From Gammaproteobacteria bacterium (lineage in GTDB: Bacteria; Pseudomonadota; Gammaproteobacteria; Steroidobacterales; Woeseiaceae), in the NCBI GenBank assembly GCA_004357475.1, contig SMWE01000059.1, positions 1 to 53,319 on the forward strand: a DNA stretch of 53,319 bases, in the 5' to 3' direction. Position numbers and translations under genes: made by a program. The notes under the pieces are model-generated. The model did not search any database. It was given only the letters and a program-made list of their open reading frames with translations, and was not told the DNA's origin. Positions 43,826 through 53,265 of this stretch are shown one piece after another. Numbering within the stretch: the first letter of the stretch is position 1; every line of letters begins with the position of its first letter.

Positions 43826-45175
43826 TCACAGCAGGAAGATCGCGCCAAGTCCGAGGAACGACATGTAACCGACGACGTCGGTGATGGTGGTCAGAACGAC
43901 ACCCCCGGCAAGGGCAGGGTCAATCTTCATCCGTCTCAGCGTTAACGGCACCGCGAATCCGGCCAGTGCCGCTACGATCAGGTTGATCATCATGGCACCG
44001 GCGATGACACCACCAATGCGCCAGTCCTGAAACCATAAATAAGTAGCCACCGCGACAACGGACGCCCAGGCAAGGCCATTCAGGATGCCGACCAGCAATT
44101 CCTTGCGCAGAATTCCCTCGGCATTCGTCCGGTCGATCTGTCCCAGGGCCATCGCGCGTGTGATGATTATCAGGGACTGGTTGCCAGCAACACCGCCCAT
44201 GCTTGGCACTACCGGCATCAACACGGCCAGAAGCACAATCTTGTCCACCGTCGTCTGGAACATATCCACGACCGAGGCGGCAACAAACGCCGTGATGAGA
44301 TTTATGCCTAGCCACAAGGCACGACGGCGCGCGCTCCTGAAGACCGGCGCAAACATGTCGTCTTCTTCATCGAGACCGGCTGCACTCATAAACGAGTGCT
44401 CCGCCTCGTCGCGAATTACATCGACGACATCGTCAACGGTGATACGGCCAACCAGTCGATTGTTGTCGTCTACAACCGGCGCCGATAACAAATCGCGATT
44501 TTCGAACTCCCACACAACCTCTTCGGACGGTGTGTGCGCCGGAATGGGTTGAATGTCGGTCGACATTGCCTCGGCAACCGACTGGCTCGGCTCGAGAGTC
44601 AGTAATCGGGACAAATACAGCGAGCCGAAATACTCGTTGCCGCGATTGACCACATAAATCGTGTCAGTGCCGTCGGGAATCTCGCCGCGGGCCTTGAGAT
44701 AGCGCAATACGACCTCGAGCGTTACGTCCGGCCGCACGGTGACGATGTCGACGTTCATCAGGCCGCCGGCTGAGTCCTCGTCGTAGGACAATACGGCATG
44801 CAGACGTTCGCGATCCTGGTGGTCGAGCGAGCGCAGCACTTCCTGCGTGAGCGCCTCCGGCAGATCGGCGATCAGGTCGGCAAGGTCGTCGAGTTCCATG
44901 CCCTCGATGGCCGCCATGAGTTCGTCAGTCCGCATGCCTGCGATCAGGCCGTCGCGAACCTCGTCCGCCAGTTCGACGAGCACCTCACCTTCGTTCTCCG
45001 GGTCGACCATATCCCAGATGACGGCTCGCTCCCTGAGCGGCAGCGATTCGAGCAACCGCGCGAGTTCTGACGGGTGCAAACTGCCAATCAGCATTTGCGC
45101 AGAGCGCATGCTGCCGCTGCCGAGCATTTCGCGCAACAGTGAAAGGTTGGCCTGTGTGTGTTTTCTCGCTTCCAT
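43826..45175 (-). CDS. mgtE: Magnesium transporter MgtE
   Basis: MgtE is a dimeric magnesium channel that closes when cytosolic magnesium is high. The 449-residue chain has the N domain (LARLLESLPLRERAVIWDM), two CBS domains (about 130-250) and five membrane helices from about 285. Its pore region includes VPSMGGVAGNQSL and DVVGYMSFLGLG. Acidic residues between N and CBS domains are the usual magnesium sensor. The gene lies downstream of rapZ, in the place where other gammaproteobacteria have the NPr gene. Confidence 0.95.
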   Translation of the reverse strand: MEARKHTQANLSLLREMLGSGSMRSAQMLIGSLHPSELARLLESLPLRERAVIWDMVDPENEGEVLVELADEVRDGLIAGMRTDELMAAIEGMELDDLADLIADLPEALTQEVLRSLDHQDRERLHAVLSYDEDSAGGLMNVDIVTVRPDVTLEVVLRYLKARGEIPDGTDTIYVVNRGNEYFGSLYLSRLLTLEPSQSVAEAMSTDIQPIPAHTPSEEVVWEFENRDLLSAPVVDDNNRLVGRITVDDVVDVIRDEAEHSFMSAAGLDEEDDMFAPVFRSARRRALWLGINLITAFVAASVVDMFQTTVDKIVLLAVLMPVVPSMGGVAGNQSLIIITRAMALGQIDRTNAEGILRKELLVGILNGLAWASVVAVATYLWFQDWRIGGVIAGAMMINLIVAALAGFAVPLTLRRMKIDPALAGGVVLTTITDVVGYMSFLGLGAIFLL

Positions 45176-45244
45176 GAGGTGAGTCCTGCTTGCGGTCGAG
45201 GCGAAGTTTACGCATCAATGGAGTCTGACTCCATCGCTGCGTGC

Positions 45245-45298
45245 AGGAGCGGCGTCTCGCCGCGATTCCACATCGAATCGCGGCGAGACGCCGCTCCT
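45245..45298. repeat. REP-like perfect 23-bp palindrome between rapZ and mgtE
   Basis: Exact inverted arms at 45245-45267 and 45276-45298 with an 8-base loop. The head AGGAGCGGCG resembles the other GGAGC-family units, and the outer flank GCAGG/CCTAC repeats theirs. It stands between rapZ and mgtE, where it could separate their transcripts. Confidence 0.8.
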
Positions 45299-45310
45299 AC
45301 GGCGGATCAA

Positions 45311-46189
45311 TCAACCAGGAAGCTCGTTATGCCGCGTATGTACGGGATCGTGAGTTTCCTTAAGCGCTTTTTCCAGTTTTTCGGTCATATAGACCGAACG
45401 GTGCTGGCCACCAGTGCAGCCGAGTGCCACGGTCAGGTAGCTGCGGTCGAAGCTTAAGTACTTTGGAATCCAGCGCATCAGGAACGCCAGGATGTCCTCG
45501 TACATTTGTGTAAAGTCGGGCTCTGAATCCAGGAATTCGCCGACCTCGGAATCGCGCCCGGTCAGGCTTCGCAATTCGGCCTGCCAGTAGGGATTGGGCA
45601 GGCATCGCAGGTCAAACACAAAATCCGCATCCGATGGAATGCCGTGCTTGAAGCCAAACGACTCGATCAGCACCGACAGCATGTTGATCCTGCGGCGATC
45701 GACGCGTTCACGAATCACCTGGGCGAGTTCATAGATGCTGGTTCGCGAGGTATCGATGATCAGATCGGCGGCGTTGATGACCTGGCCCAGTAACTCTCGC
45801 TCGCTGGCGATTGCCGCTCGCAGCTCCGTCCCCTGATCCGCCAGGGGATGACGTCGCCGCGTCTCGCTGTAACGCTTCAGGAGAATGTCATCACTTGCCT
45901 GCAGAAACAGGAGATCGGTCTGCACATCGCCACGCTGCAATTCGGAGATCAGGCCGGGCAGGGCCTCGAGGTCGTTCAGCCGGTTGCGGGCGTCTACACC
46001 GACGGCAACCCGGGTTGCTCTTTCTTCACCCGGCTTTGTAACCTCGTCGAGCAGCGACTTGAGAAGCGCCGCCGGCATGTTGTCGATGCAGTAGTAGCCA
46101 AGATCTTCAAGAACATGGAGCGCGACGCTTTTTCCGGACCCGGAAAGTCCACTAACAATGATCAGTCGTTTTTCGTCGGACGTTTTCAC
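45311..46189 (-). CDS. rapZ: RNase adapter protein RapZ
   Basis: RapZ senses glucosamine-6-phosphate and, in enterobacteria, directs RNase E to small RNAs that control glmS. From GTG 46189 the 292-residue protein begins VKTSDEKRLIIVSGLSGSGK with a P-loop. It contains ESFGFKHGIPSDADFVFDLRCLPNPYW and the sugar-binding C-terminus VALGCTGGQHRSVYM. A longer frame exists upstream but would overlap ptsN; GTG 46189 matches family N-termini. It follows ptsN by 22 bases. Confidence 0.93.
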   Translation of the reverse strand: MKTSDEKRLIIVSGLSGSGKSVALHVLEDLGYYCIDNMPAALLKSLLDEVTKPGEERATRVAVGVDARNRLNDLEALPGLISELQRGDVQTDLLFLQASDDILLKRYSETRRRHPLADQGTELRAAIASERELLGQVINAADLIIDTSRTSIYELAQVIRERVDRRRINMLSVLIESFGFKHGIPSDADFVFDLRCLPNPYWQAELRSLTGRDSEVGEFLDSEPDFTQMYEDILAFLMRWIPKYLSFDRSYLTVALGCTGGQHRSVYMTEKLEKALKETHDPVHTRHNELPG

Positions 46190-46211
46190 AGCGGGCGATT
46201 GCCAAAGCCTG

Positions 46212-46694
46212 TTATGCACTGTGCATTTTGCGGCCCGGTTCATGCTGACCTGCCAGCAGCGCCTCGTAAAGTTCGCTGCTGCTGTTTGCGCTGCGTAGTC
46301 TCGCGCGCAAAGTTTCATCCCTGAGAAAGTGTGCAATGGATTTGATCTCGGCGTGGTCAGCCGGCTCCAGATCGGATGGCACCATAAGACCAAACACGAG
46401 GTCGACATTTTCACCGTCGATCGAGTCGAAATCGACGGGCTCCAGTAGCTTAATTAGTGCGGCGGACTTCTTTTTAACACCGTTGACGCGGCAATGCGGA
46501 AACGCGACGCCCTTATCGAGAGACGTACAACCCAGTCTTTCCCGTTCGATGAGCCTGACAAATGCTTCTTCATAGGCGATGTCCGGGTTGCGGCGAGTGA
46601 GTAGCTCGCTCAGAATTTCCAGGCAATGTTTCTTACTGCGCGCAGTTACGTTACAAAGAACGCTGTCAGGGTGGATGATGTGTTCGAGAATCAT
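46212..46694 (-). CDS. ptsN: Nitrogen regulatory PTS protein IIA-Ntr
   Basis: PtsN is the phosphate-accepting end of the nitrogen PTS, regulating potassium transport and stress responses. In the 160-residue protein VAFPHCRVNGVKK carries the phosphorylated histidine and ERLGCTSLDKG precedes it. The start is ATG 46694; a TTG 12 bases upstream is possible. The phosphorelay donors NPr and PtsP are not in the window; in many relatives the NPr gene follows rapZ. Confidence 0.92.
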   Translation of the reverse strand: MILEHIIHPDSVLCNVTARSKKHCLEILSELLTRRNPDIAYEEAFVRLIERERLGCTSLDKGVAFPHCRVNGVKKKSAALIKLLEPVDFDSIDGENVDLVFGLMVPSDLEPADHAEIKSIAHFLRDETLRARLRSANSSSELYEALLAGQHEPGRKMHSA

Positions 46695-46758
46695 GTTAAT
46701 GCGCAAGCTCGCGACAAACTTTTGGCAACAATAAATGCCGGTACGCTGTTGTTACTGT

Positions 46759-47079
46759 CTAGCCGTATTGCCTTTTGTGGGAATCCCGTGCGTGATGATC
46801 GGCCATCTTTTCTTTGTATTTCTTAACCTGACGATCCAGTTTATCAACAAGCCCATCTATAGCGGCGTACATATCCTCTTCAGTTGCATCGGCGTAAATG
46901 GTACCGCCATTGACGTTTATAGTCGCTTCTGCTTTATGTCTTAATTTCTCCACTGTCAAAATACAATGCACGTCTGAAACATGGTCAAAATGTCTTTCAA
47001 TTTTCTCTATTTTATTGGCCACATACTCCCTTAATGGAGCAGACACCTCGACGTGATGTCCTGTAACGCTTAGCTGCAT
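46759..47079 (-). CDS. hpf: Ribosome hibernation-promoting factor, short form
   Basis: HPF binds the 30S decoding centre in stationary phase and promotes inactive ribosome dimers. The 106-residue chain (MQLSVTGHHVEVSAPLREYV, KIEKIERHF, then DMYAAIDGLVDKLDRQVKKYKEK) is the short form without the long C-terminal dimerising domain. ACAGGAG is well placed upstream. It lies between rpoN and ptsN as in E. coli. Confidence 0.95.
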   Translation of the reverse strand: MQLSVTGHHVEVSAPLREYVANKIEKIERHFDHVSDVHCILTVEKLRHKAEATINVNGGTIYADATEEDMYAAIDGLVDKLDRQVKKYKEKMADHHARDSHKRQYG

Positions 47080-47202
47080 AATATTCTCCTGTGGTTAACT
47101 GCCTGGAGGGACAATCCAGAACGTCCCGAATGACTGGGTTGCCTTAACTGTCAATATATACGGGTTACGAGCCTCCTCGGTTTTTGACATCAGTTGAAAT
47201 AC

Positions 47203-48597
47203 TTACCTGGGTTTCCTGGTTCTTCTTTCGCTGGACGAGCCGATTTTCATTGCCTCACGGTACTTCGCCACTGTGCGCCTTGCGACCCTGATGCCCTCAT
47301 CGGCAAGCATGACGGCGATCTTGCTGTCACTAAGCGGTTTGGCCGGGTTCTCTGCACCGATGAGCTTGCGAATTTTTGCCCGTACAGACGTTGATGACTG
47401 ATCGTCTCCCTTCAGCGTGGAAAGATGGCTCGAGAAAAAATATTTGAATTCGAGAACGCCACGCGGCGTATGCATGTATTTGTTCGTTGTGACGCGTGAA
47501 ATAGTGGATTCATGCATGCCAATTGATTCGGCAATGTCTCTTAATACTAGCGGCTTCATCGCCTCGTCGCCATGCTCCAGGAACTCTTTTTGACGCGACA
47601 CTATGCAGGTCGCCACTTTGAGCAGCGTTTCATTGCGAATCTCGAGACTGCGCACCAGCCAGCGCGCTTCCTGCAATTGCGATCGCAAAGCGGCATGGTT
47701 GCCATTGCCCCGCAGGAGTTTGGCGTATTGCTGATTGACTGATAGTCGCGGGATGCCGGATGCACTGATTTCAACCTGCCATAGTTTGTCAATCTTGCGC
47801 ACAAAAACATCGGGTATGACGTATTCCGGTGCTGCCGGGCTGACGGCAAGTCCGGGCTTTGGATTGCAGCTCCTGACCAGCGCCAGTGCGACCTCAAGAT
47901 CGACCTCCGAGGTCCGGAGGCTGCGTCGAAGCTCCCCGTATTCCTTGCTGGCAATAAGTTCGAGGTGATCGTGCGCCAGCCTGATGGCGAGTTCGAGTCC
48001 CGGCGTCGACATTTCCAGTTGCCTGAGCTGCAATACCAGGCACTCGGCAAGCGATCGCGCGCCGATACCCACCGGATCGAGGCATTGGACCTTGGCCAGC
48101 GTATCCTCGATTTCCTGGAGCGTCACGCCGGCCTGGTCATCGAGGAAATCCTTGACGTCTTCAGGTTCGATCGTCAGGTAGCCATCGTCATTGATCGCGT
48201 CTACCAGCGCCTCGCCGATCAGCGCCTCACGCGGGCTGAAGTCTTCGAGTTCGAGTTGCCATAACAGGTGTTCGCGCAGCGTCTGTCCGCTCAGGTCGGC
48301 GTATTCACTAACGGGGCGGCCTTCACCATTCCAGCCGCCGTCGCGAATGCGCTCCATCGCAGCTGATTGCCAGCTGTCCTGGGCCTTGATGGTTTCGATT
48401 TCGGCCGTAGATTCGCCGCTGGTTTTTGGAACATCGGGAAGATCTTCCATCTCCAGCATAATGTTTTCTTCAAGCGCCTCCTGAATCTGCGCGCTGAGAT
48501 CGAGCAGCGGCAGCTGCAACAGCTGAATGGCCTGCTGCAATTGCGGCGTCATCGTCAGCGTCTGGGTGAGTTTCAGTTGCAGTGAAGGCTTCAGCAT
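47203..48597 (-). CDS. rpoN: RNA polymerase sigma-54 factor
   Basis: RpoN directs transcription from -24/-12 promoters with enhancer-binding activators. The 464-residue protein starts with the glutamine-rich activator region (LKPSLQLKLTQTLTMTPQLQ, QAIQLLQ), followed by a charged region, the core-binding domain and the helix-turn-helix (HESTISRVTTNKYM). It ends with the RpoN box ARRTVAKYREAM that reads the -24 element. It follows lptB by 100 bases and precedes hpf. Confidence 0.97.
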   Translation of the reverse strand: MLKPSLQLKLTQTLTMTPQLQQAIQLLQLPLLDLSAQIQEALEENIMLEMEDLPDVPKTSGESTAEIETIKAQDSWQSAAMERIRDGGWNGEGRPVSEYADLSGQTLREHLLWQLELEDFSPREALIGEALVDAINDDGYLTIEPEDVKDFLDDQAGVTLQEIEDTLAKVQCLDPVGIGARSLAECLVLQLRQLEMSTPGLELAIRLAHDHLELIASKEYGELRRSLRTSEVDLEVALALVRSCNPKPGLAVSPAAPEYVIPDVFVRKIDKLWQVEISASGIPRLSVNQQYAKLLRGNGNHAALRSQLQEARWLVRSLEIRNETLLKVATCIVSRQKEFLEHGDEAMKPLVLRDIAESIGMHESTISRVTTNKYMHTPRGVLEFKYFFSSHLSTLKGDDQSSTSVRAKIRKLIGAENPAKPLSDSKIAVMLADEGIRVARRTVAKYREAMKIGSSSERRTRKPR

Positions 48598-48697
48598 GGG
48601 TAGAGCGGGTCCTGATTCCTGGTTGCGCTTTTTGCGGGTGACACTCTGCGTAACCGGGCAAATTGCCTGTATTTAACTGTCGTTGCGCAATTCTGAC

Positions 48698-49423
48698 TCA
48701 GAGTTTGAACTCCTGTCCGAGATACACTTCCCGAACGTGCTGATTTGCTAAAATTTCCTCTGGAGACCCGGAAGCAATAAGGCTGCCGTCATTCAGTATA
48801 TAGGCTCTCGAGCAAATTCCGAGCGTTTCCCGCACATTATGGTCAGTAATCAGAACACCGATATCGCGCTCGCATAAGTGTCTGATTATCCTTTGAATAT
48901 CGAGGACGGAGATCGGGTCTACGCCGGCGAATGGCTCATCGAGAAGGACGAAGCGCGGGTTGGCCGCCAGCGCCCTTGCGATTTCCACGCGCCGTCTTTC
49001 GCCACCGGACAGGCTGATTCCAAGGCTGGTTCGAACCTGGCCGACATGCAACTCGTCAAGCAATTGATCGAGTTCCTGTTCGCGTCCCGCACGGTCCAGT
49101 TCCGGGCGATTTTCCAGGATGGCGAGTATGTTTTGCTCAACCGTCAGCTTGCGAAAAATCGATGCCTCCTGCGGCAGGTAGCCAAGGCCGAGTGCGGCCC
49201 TGCGGTGCATCGGCAGAGTAGTGAGGTCCTGTCCATCGAGCAGAATCTGTCCGCGGTCCGATGCAATCAGCCCGACGATCATATAGAAAGCTGTTGTCTT
49301 GCCGGCACCGTTAGGGCCCAGCAGGCCAACAACTTCGCCACTGTTTACTTCCAGTGAGATACCTTTGACAACTTCGCGAAACTTGTAGCGCTTGGCAATA
49401 TCCCGGACGCTCAGAATACTCAC
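48698..49423 (-). CDS. lptB: LPS export ABC transporter ATPase
   Basis: LptB is the cytoplasmic motor that, with LptF and LptG, extracts LPS from the inner membrane. The 241 residues show Walker [10 protein letters not shown], the Q-loop [14 protein letters not shown] signature [15 protein letters not shown], Walker [13 protein letters not shown] and the switch histidine in ITDHNVRET. The start overlaps the lptA stop by four bases (ATGA), so the pair is translationally coupled. lptF and lptG are not in the window. Confidence 0.97.
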   Translation of the reverse strand: MSILSVRDIAKRYKFREVVKGISLEVNSGEVVGLLGPNGAGKTTAFYMIVGLIASDRGQILLDGQDLTTLPMHRRAALGLGYLPQEASIFRKLTVEQNILAILENRPELDRAGREQELDQLLDELHVGQVRTSLGISLSGGERRRVEIARALAANPRFVLLDEPFAGVDPISVLDIQRIIRHLCERDIGVLITDHNVRETLGICSRAYILNDGSLIASGSPEEILANQHVREVYLGQEFKL

Positions 49424-50154
49424 CGGGGAATGTCTCCGGTTGTTTGCGGCAAATCGGTGTCATTTTCGTCCGCGAGCTTATCGCCGGTCCCCTGCTCGTC
49501 CTGGATCTCTTCATCTGCCGGCGCGGCATCGCCTGCAGTTGCATCATCCGTTGTGCCCGGCGTGTAGGTGATTCTTACCCTTGAATCGCCCTCGCCACCG
49601 GCCCGCGCATTGATGCGCTGTTCTTTGATGTTGTAGACGAGGTAATTGCTGGAAATCTGATTGCCCCCCTCAGTGATCGTCGCCTGTTCCGAGAATTCCA
49701 CCACACCGGCATCGAAGTCATATTCGAGTCGGCCGGCTTCTGCATAGGTAACCTTATTGCTGTTCGGCCGTTTTATTTCAAACGTTGCGGGCGATCCTGT
49801 AATTGTTGCCAGGCGGAGTACGTGCCCGGTAAATTTGAGGTCCGCCGTATCGCTCTCAATATGGACATTTCCAGTATCGATGACGACGTTGCCCGTAAAG
49901 TGCCAGACACTGTCTTCGAAATCGAGTTTGCTTGCACGGCCCTCGTCAGCCTCGATACCAATGCTTCCCTGTGTTAATCGCAGGCCACGAAACATCAGCA
50001 TCGAACTTTTTCCATCGTAGTCCGTGGAGTCCGCAACGAGGGAGATAGGCAACACCAGTTCATCGATCTGGCTGTACGATGAACTGCACAGCAACAACGC
50101 TGCCAGCGCGATGCCGCAGCGGCACAAATTTATTTTCGATCGGACGATTCGCAT
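49420..50154 (-). CDS. lptA: LPS transport periplasmic protein LptA, with acidic C-terminal tail
   Basis: LptA forms the beta-jellyroll bridge that carries LPS across the periplasm. The 244-residue precursor has a signal peptide ([14 protein letters not shown]) and the OstA fold ([58 protein letters not shown]). The last ~45 residues are rich in Asp, Glu and Thr ([20 protein letters not shown]) and have no counterpart in E. coli LptA (185 aa). They are probably disordered. It sits between lptC and lptB. Confidence 0.92.
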   Translation of the reverse strand: MRIVRSKINLCRCGIALAALLLCSSSYSQIDELVLPISLVADSTDYDGKSSMLMFRGLRLTQGSIGIEADEGRASKLDFEDSVWHFTGNVVIDTGNVHIESDTADLKFTGHVLRLATITGSPATFEIKRPNSNKVTYAEAGRLEYDFDAGVVEFSEQATITEGGNQISSNYLVYNIKEQRINARAGGEGDSRVRITYTPGTTDDATAGDAAPADEEIQDEQGTGDKLADENDTDLPQTTGDIPR

Positions 50155-50196
50155 GCCAAAAAAATTCCCGGTCCTGACGTATATTTCAACAGCCTG

Positions 50197-50754
50197 CTAG
50201 GGTAAAAATTTTCCGCTGACGTTGGATCTCAGTTGCAACCGATTTTCTTGCAGTAATGCTAGCATGCCGGTTGCAGTCAGACTGCGCGAGCCAATTCGAA
50301 TTTGTACCCGGCTGTCGGTCTCGGCTTTATACGTCGCGGGTTCAAGATCCAGATGTGGCGTCCGAATCTCTGTGACTTGCCCCCCGAATCCCTCATTACT
50401 GACTGCGATCACGTGACCGCTGAGCCGGAGCAGACTCTGGTCTTCGCTGATCGTTGCCTCGTCTGCGTTGATCGTCCAGGGCACGTGCGAGTTCGCCGAA
50501 TACCTGATCCGCACATGCTGCATTGCAATTTCATTGTTTTTTCGCTGTTCGACAAAATCGGCTTCGATTTCATATAACAACCGACCCTCGGCATCTGTGC
50601 CGAAAATTCGTACAGACTTTAGATAGAAGCCTTCGCTAGCGCCATCTGATACGGTTTCCGTTATCTCGGCAGGTTGCAGCGAGCGGGCCAGGTACCAGGT
50701 GCCAAACGCCACGAACAGCAACACGGAAAATGTGGTGATGTTTTGCGGATTCAT
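50197..50754 (-). CDS. lptC: LPS export protein LptC
   Basis: LptC is the inner-membrane bitopic protein that passes LPS from LptBFG to LptA. The 185-residue chain has one N-terminal membrane helix (ITTFSVLLFVAFGTWYLA) and a periplasmic OstA-like domain (GFYLKSVRIFGTDAEGRLLYEIEADFVEQ, WTINADEATISEDQSLLRLSG). Sequence conservation is low in this family; the call relies on fold pattern and the conserved position between kdsC and lptA, with 12 bases to kdsC. Confidence 0.9.
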   Translation of the reverse strand: MNPQNITTFSVLLFVAFGTWYLARSLQPAEITETVSDGASEGFYLKSVRIFGTDAEGRLLYEIEADFVEQRKNNEIAMQHVRIRYSANSHVPWTINADEATISEDQSLLRLSGHVIAVSNEGFGGQVTEIRTPHLDLEPATYKAETDSRVQIRIGSRSLTATGMLALLQENRLQLRSNVSGKFLP

Positions 50755-50766
50755 TATAGGTAGCCC

Positions 50767-51270
50767 TCAGTTCAGGTTCCGTGATTCCAGTATCAGGTCA
50801 CAGATTTCGCGCACGGCGCCGTGCCCGCCGGAAGCCGCTGTCGTCAATGCGCATTCCGCCTTCACCTCTGCAACTGCATTTGCGACGGCGATTGCCAAAC
50901 CGGCGCGTCGCAACAGCGGAATGTCGGGCACGTCGTCGCCAACATACACGGTATTCGTTGCCTCGATACCGAGTTCATTGATCAGCGATTGAAACGCGGC
51001 TGCTTTGTCGTTACATCCCAGGATCACATGAGTCACACCCAGTTCAGACATTCGTTTTTCGACTGCGTTCGATTGGCGCCCGCTGATGACTGCGACTTCC
51101 AACCCGGCACGCAGAAGCTGGCGAATGCCAAAGCCATCCTGAGTATCGAATGCTTTCGATTCCACGCCGTCGTCCGACAGCCAGAAACGGCCGTCAGTCA
51201 GAACCCCGTCAACGTCAAACGCGACCAGGCCGAGATTTGCAGGGATCTTTTGCCGGTTTTCTGAGGTCAC
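50767..51270 (-). CDS. kdsC: 3-deoxy-D-manno-octulosonate 8-phosphate phosphatase
   Basis: KdsC dephosphorylates Kdo-8-phosphate to Kdo. The 167-residue HAD phosphatase has VAFDVDGVLTDGRFW with the nucleophile and acid aspartates, VAVISGRQS, and the metal motif YVGDDVPDIPLL. The start is GTG 51270, overlapping the kdsD stop by the four bases GTGA. Its product feeds CMP-Kdo synthesis and then WaaA, encoded at 11.1 kb. Confidence 0.96.
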   Translation of the reverse strand: MTSENRQKIPANLGLVAFDVDGVLTDGRFWLSDDGVESKAFDTQDGFGIRQLLRAGLEVAVISGRQSNAVEKRMSELGVTHVILGCNDKAAAFQSLINELGIEATNTVYVGDDVPDIPLLRRAGLAIAVANAVAEVKAECALTTAASGGHGAVREICDLILESRNLN

Positions 51271-52247
51271 ATCACACCCGCACGGAAGAGGTCATGGATA
51301 TTCAGCGCGCCGACCAGCACCTCGTCGTCATCGACGATGAGGAGTGCCGTGATCTTGTTTTCCTCCAGAATACGCACGGCTTCTGCGGCCATCATGTCCG
51401 GACGGGCGGTGATGCAATCGCGGTGCATTACCGAATTCATGTCTGTCTTGTGCACGTCTTTTCCTGTATCGAGTGCACGCCGCAAGTCACCGTCTGTGAA
51501 TATTCCGAGCAGGCGTCCGCCGCTGTCGACGATCGCAGTCATGCCAAGTCCTTTTTGTGTCATCTCCACCAACCCGTCGCTGAGGTTGACCTCACCTCCA
51601 ACAACCGGAACCCTGTCGCCCGTGTGCATGACATCCTCGACTCGCAGGAGCAGGCGCTTTCCGAGTCTGCCGCTTGGATGCGAAAGCGCAAAATCCTCTG
51701 CTGTGAAACCGCGGTATTTCAGGAGTGCCACTGCCATTGCATCGCCCATTGCCAGCGCTGCGGTTGTGCTCGCCGTTGGCGCAAGATTGAGTGGGCAGGC
51801 TTCCTCGCTGACGCTCACATCGAGGTGAACGTCGGCCGCAGTGGCCAGGGTGGAACCAGGTTTGCCTGTCATCGAAATCAGCTTTGCTCCCATGCGTTTG
51901 ACCAGCGGCAGGATGGTCACGATCTCCTGTGTCTCTCCGGAGTAAGAGACGGCCAGCAGGGTATCGCTGGACGTGATCATGCCGAGGTCACCATGACTGG
52001 CTTCGGCCGGATGCATAAAGAACGACGGCGTTCCGGTGCTCGCGAGCGTTGCCGCAATCTTGCCGCCGATGTGCCCGGACTTGCCCATGCCGGTAACAAC
52101 GACCCTGCCGTCAGTATCGAGACATAACTGGCAGGCTGCAGTGAACGAGCCGTCAAGACGGGATTTAAGTTGATTGACGGCGCGCGACTCTATGTCCAGG
52201 ACCTCCGCGGCAAGCGCAAGCAAATCTTTCGGTGAGGTCTCCGTCAA
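51267..52247 (-). CDS. kdsD: D-arabinose-5-phosphate isomerase
   Basis: KdsD makes arabinose-5-phosphate, the first dedicated precursor of Kdo. The chain has a SIS domain (VVVTGMGKSGHIGGKIAATL, AVSYSGETQEI, HPAEASHGDLGM) and two C-terminal CBS domains (VEDVMHTGDRVPVV and NSVMHRDCITARPD). I choose TTG 52247 because GGAG lies eight bases upstream and the length (326 aa) then matches E. coli KdsD (328); an upstream TTG at 52271 is possible. It is coupled to kdsC by overlap. Confidence 0.95.
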   Translation of the reverse strand: MTETSPKDLLALAAEVLDIESRAVNQLKSRLDGSFTAACQLCLDTDGRVVVTGMGKSGHIGGKIAATLASTGTPSFFMHPAEASHGDLGMITSSDTLLAVSYSGETQEIVTILPLVKRMGAKLISMTGKPGSTLATAADVHLDVSVSEEACPLNLAPTASTTAALAMGDAMAVALLKYRGFTAEDFALSHPSGRLGKRLLLRVEDVMHTGDRVPVVGGEVNLSDGLVEMTQKGLGMTAIVDSGGRLLGIFTDGDLRRALDTGKDVHKTDMNSVMHRDCITARPDMMAAEAVRILEENKITALLIVDDDEVLVGALNIHDLFRAGVM

Positions 52248-52280
52248 AGCACTGGCTCCGGCTGATCGCAAACGTTGATT

Positions 52281-53246
52281 CTAAACGTTTTGCACCACCA
52301 CATAGGCCTGGTACGCAAGATATGCGCCAAGCAGTGCAAAGCCTTCAAGCCGCGTGATCCGCCCGCTGCCATCGTATTCATAGGTCATGGCGAACAGCAC
52401 CAGGGTAAACGCGACCATCACGAAAATATGCAGTGAAAGCACTGAAGGTGGCAGAGCGGCTGGCTGGATCACTGCGGCGATACCGATGACTGCAAGAAGA
52501 TTGAATATGTTGGAACCGACGATGTTGCCGATTGCAAGGCCGTACTCGCCCCTGAAAGCGCTGACCACCGAGACAGCCAACTCCGGAAGGCTGGTAGCCA
52601 GCGCCACCAATGTAACGCCTATGACGACCTCTGACACGCCGAGTGCCTTCGCGATCTCGATAGCGCCGTCAACCATCAATTCGGCGCCGACCAGCAAGAT
52701 GGCGATGCCGACGAGCAGCCAGAATATGGCGACTCGCATACTCATGTGCTTGGGAATCTCTGCATCGAATTCAGCTTGCAGCGGATCACTGGACGACGAA
52801 CGAAATCCCAGTCGTGTCAGCCAGAACATAACGATGATCAGACCGGTCAGCAGGACCAGGCCGTCGACTCTGCTCAGGAACGAGTCCAGGAACAACGACA
52901 CGGTCAGCAGGGTTACCGCGAGCAGCGCCGGCATTTCACGCCGCAGCGTCGCCGACTTTAACTCGACCGGGCGCAATATGGCCACCACGCCCAGTACCAT
53001 TCCGATATTTGCGATATTGGAACCAATGGCATTGCCGATCGCCAGATCGGGTTCGCCGCGAAGTGAGGCGACGAAGGAGACAAGTATTTCCGGAGCAGAT
53101 GTGGCAACCGCGACGATGGTCAGGCCGATCAACAACGGCGGAACTCCGAGGTTGCGGGCCGTCGCGGCCGCACCATGAACGAATCGGTCCGCTCCCCAGA
53201 CTAGGAGAAGCAAGCCGACAATTACTTCGAAAGCATTGCCAAGCAT
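52281..53246 (-). CDS. yrbG: Calcium/sodium antiporter, YrbG type (CaCA family)
   Basis: The 321-residue membrane protein consists of two homologous halves of about five helices. Each carries the ion-binding alpha repeat: VATSAPEILVSFVASLRGEP with AIGNAIGSNIANIG, and ALATSLPELAVSVVSAFRGE with AIGNIVGSNIFNL. It is the first gene of the yrbG-kdsD-kdsC-lpt row, as in E. coli. Physiological transport is poorly known. Confidence 0.94.
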   Translation of the reverse strand: MLGNAFEVIVGLLLLVWGADRFVHGAAATARNLGVPPLLIGLTIVAVATSAPEILVSFVASLRGEPDLAIGNAIGSNIANIGMVLGVVAILRPVELKSATLRREMPALLAVTLLTVSLFLDSFLSRVDGLVLLTGLIIVMFWLTRLGFRSSSSDPLQAEFDAEIPKHMSMRVAIFWLLVGIAILLVGAELMVDGAIEIAKALGVSEVVIGVTLVALATSLPELAVSVVSAFRGEYGLAIGNIVGSNIFNLLAVIGIAAVIQPAALPPSVLSLHIFVMVAFTLVLFAMTYEYDGSGRITRLEGFALLGAYLAYQAYVVVQNV

Positions 53247-53265
53247 AGGTCAGGTTTTCAGGTTA

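Noticed and set aside
51150-52127. A 325-codon frame on the plus strand opposite kdsD.
   Set aside because: It runs antisense to kdsD, has no domain signature and is explained by the codon bias of the real gene.
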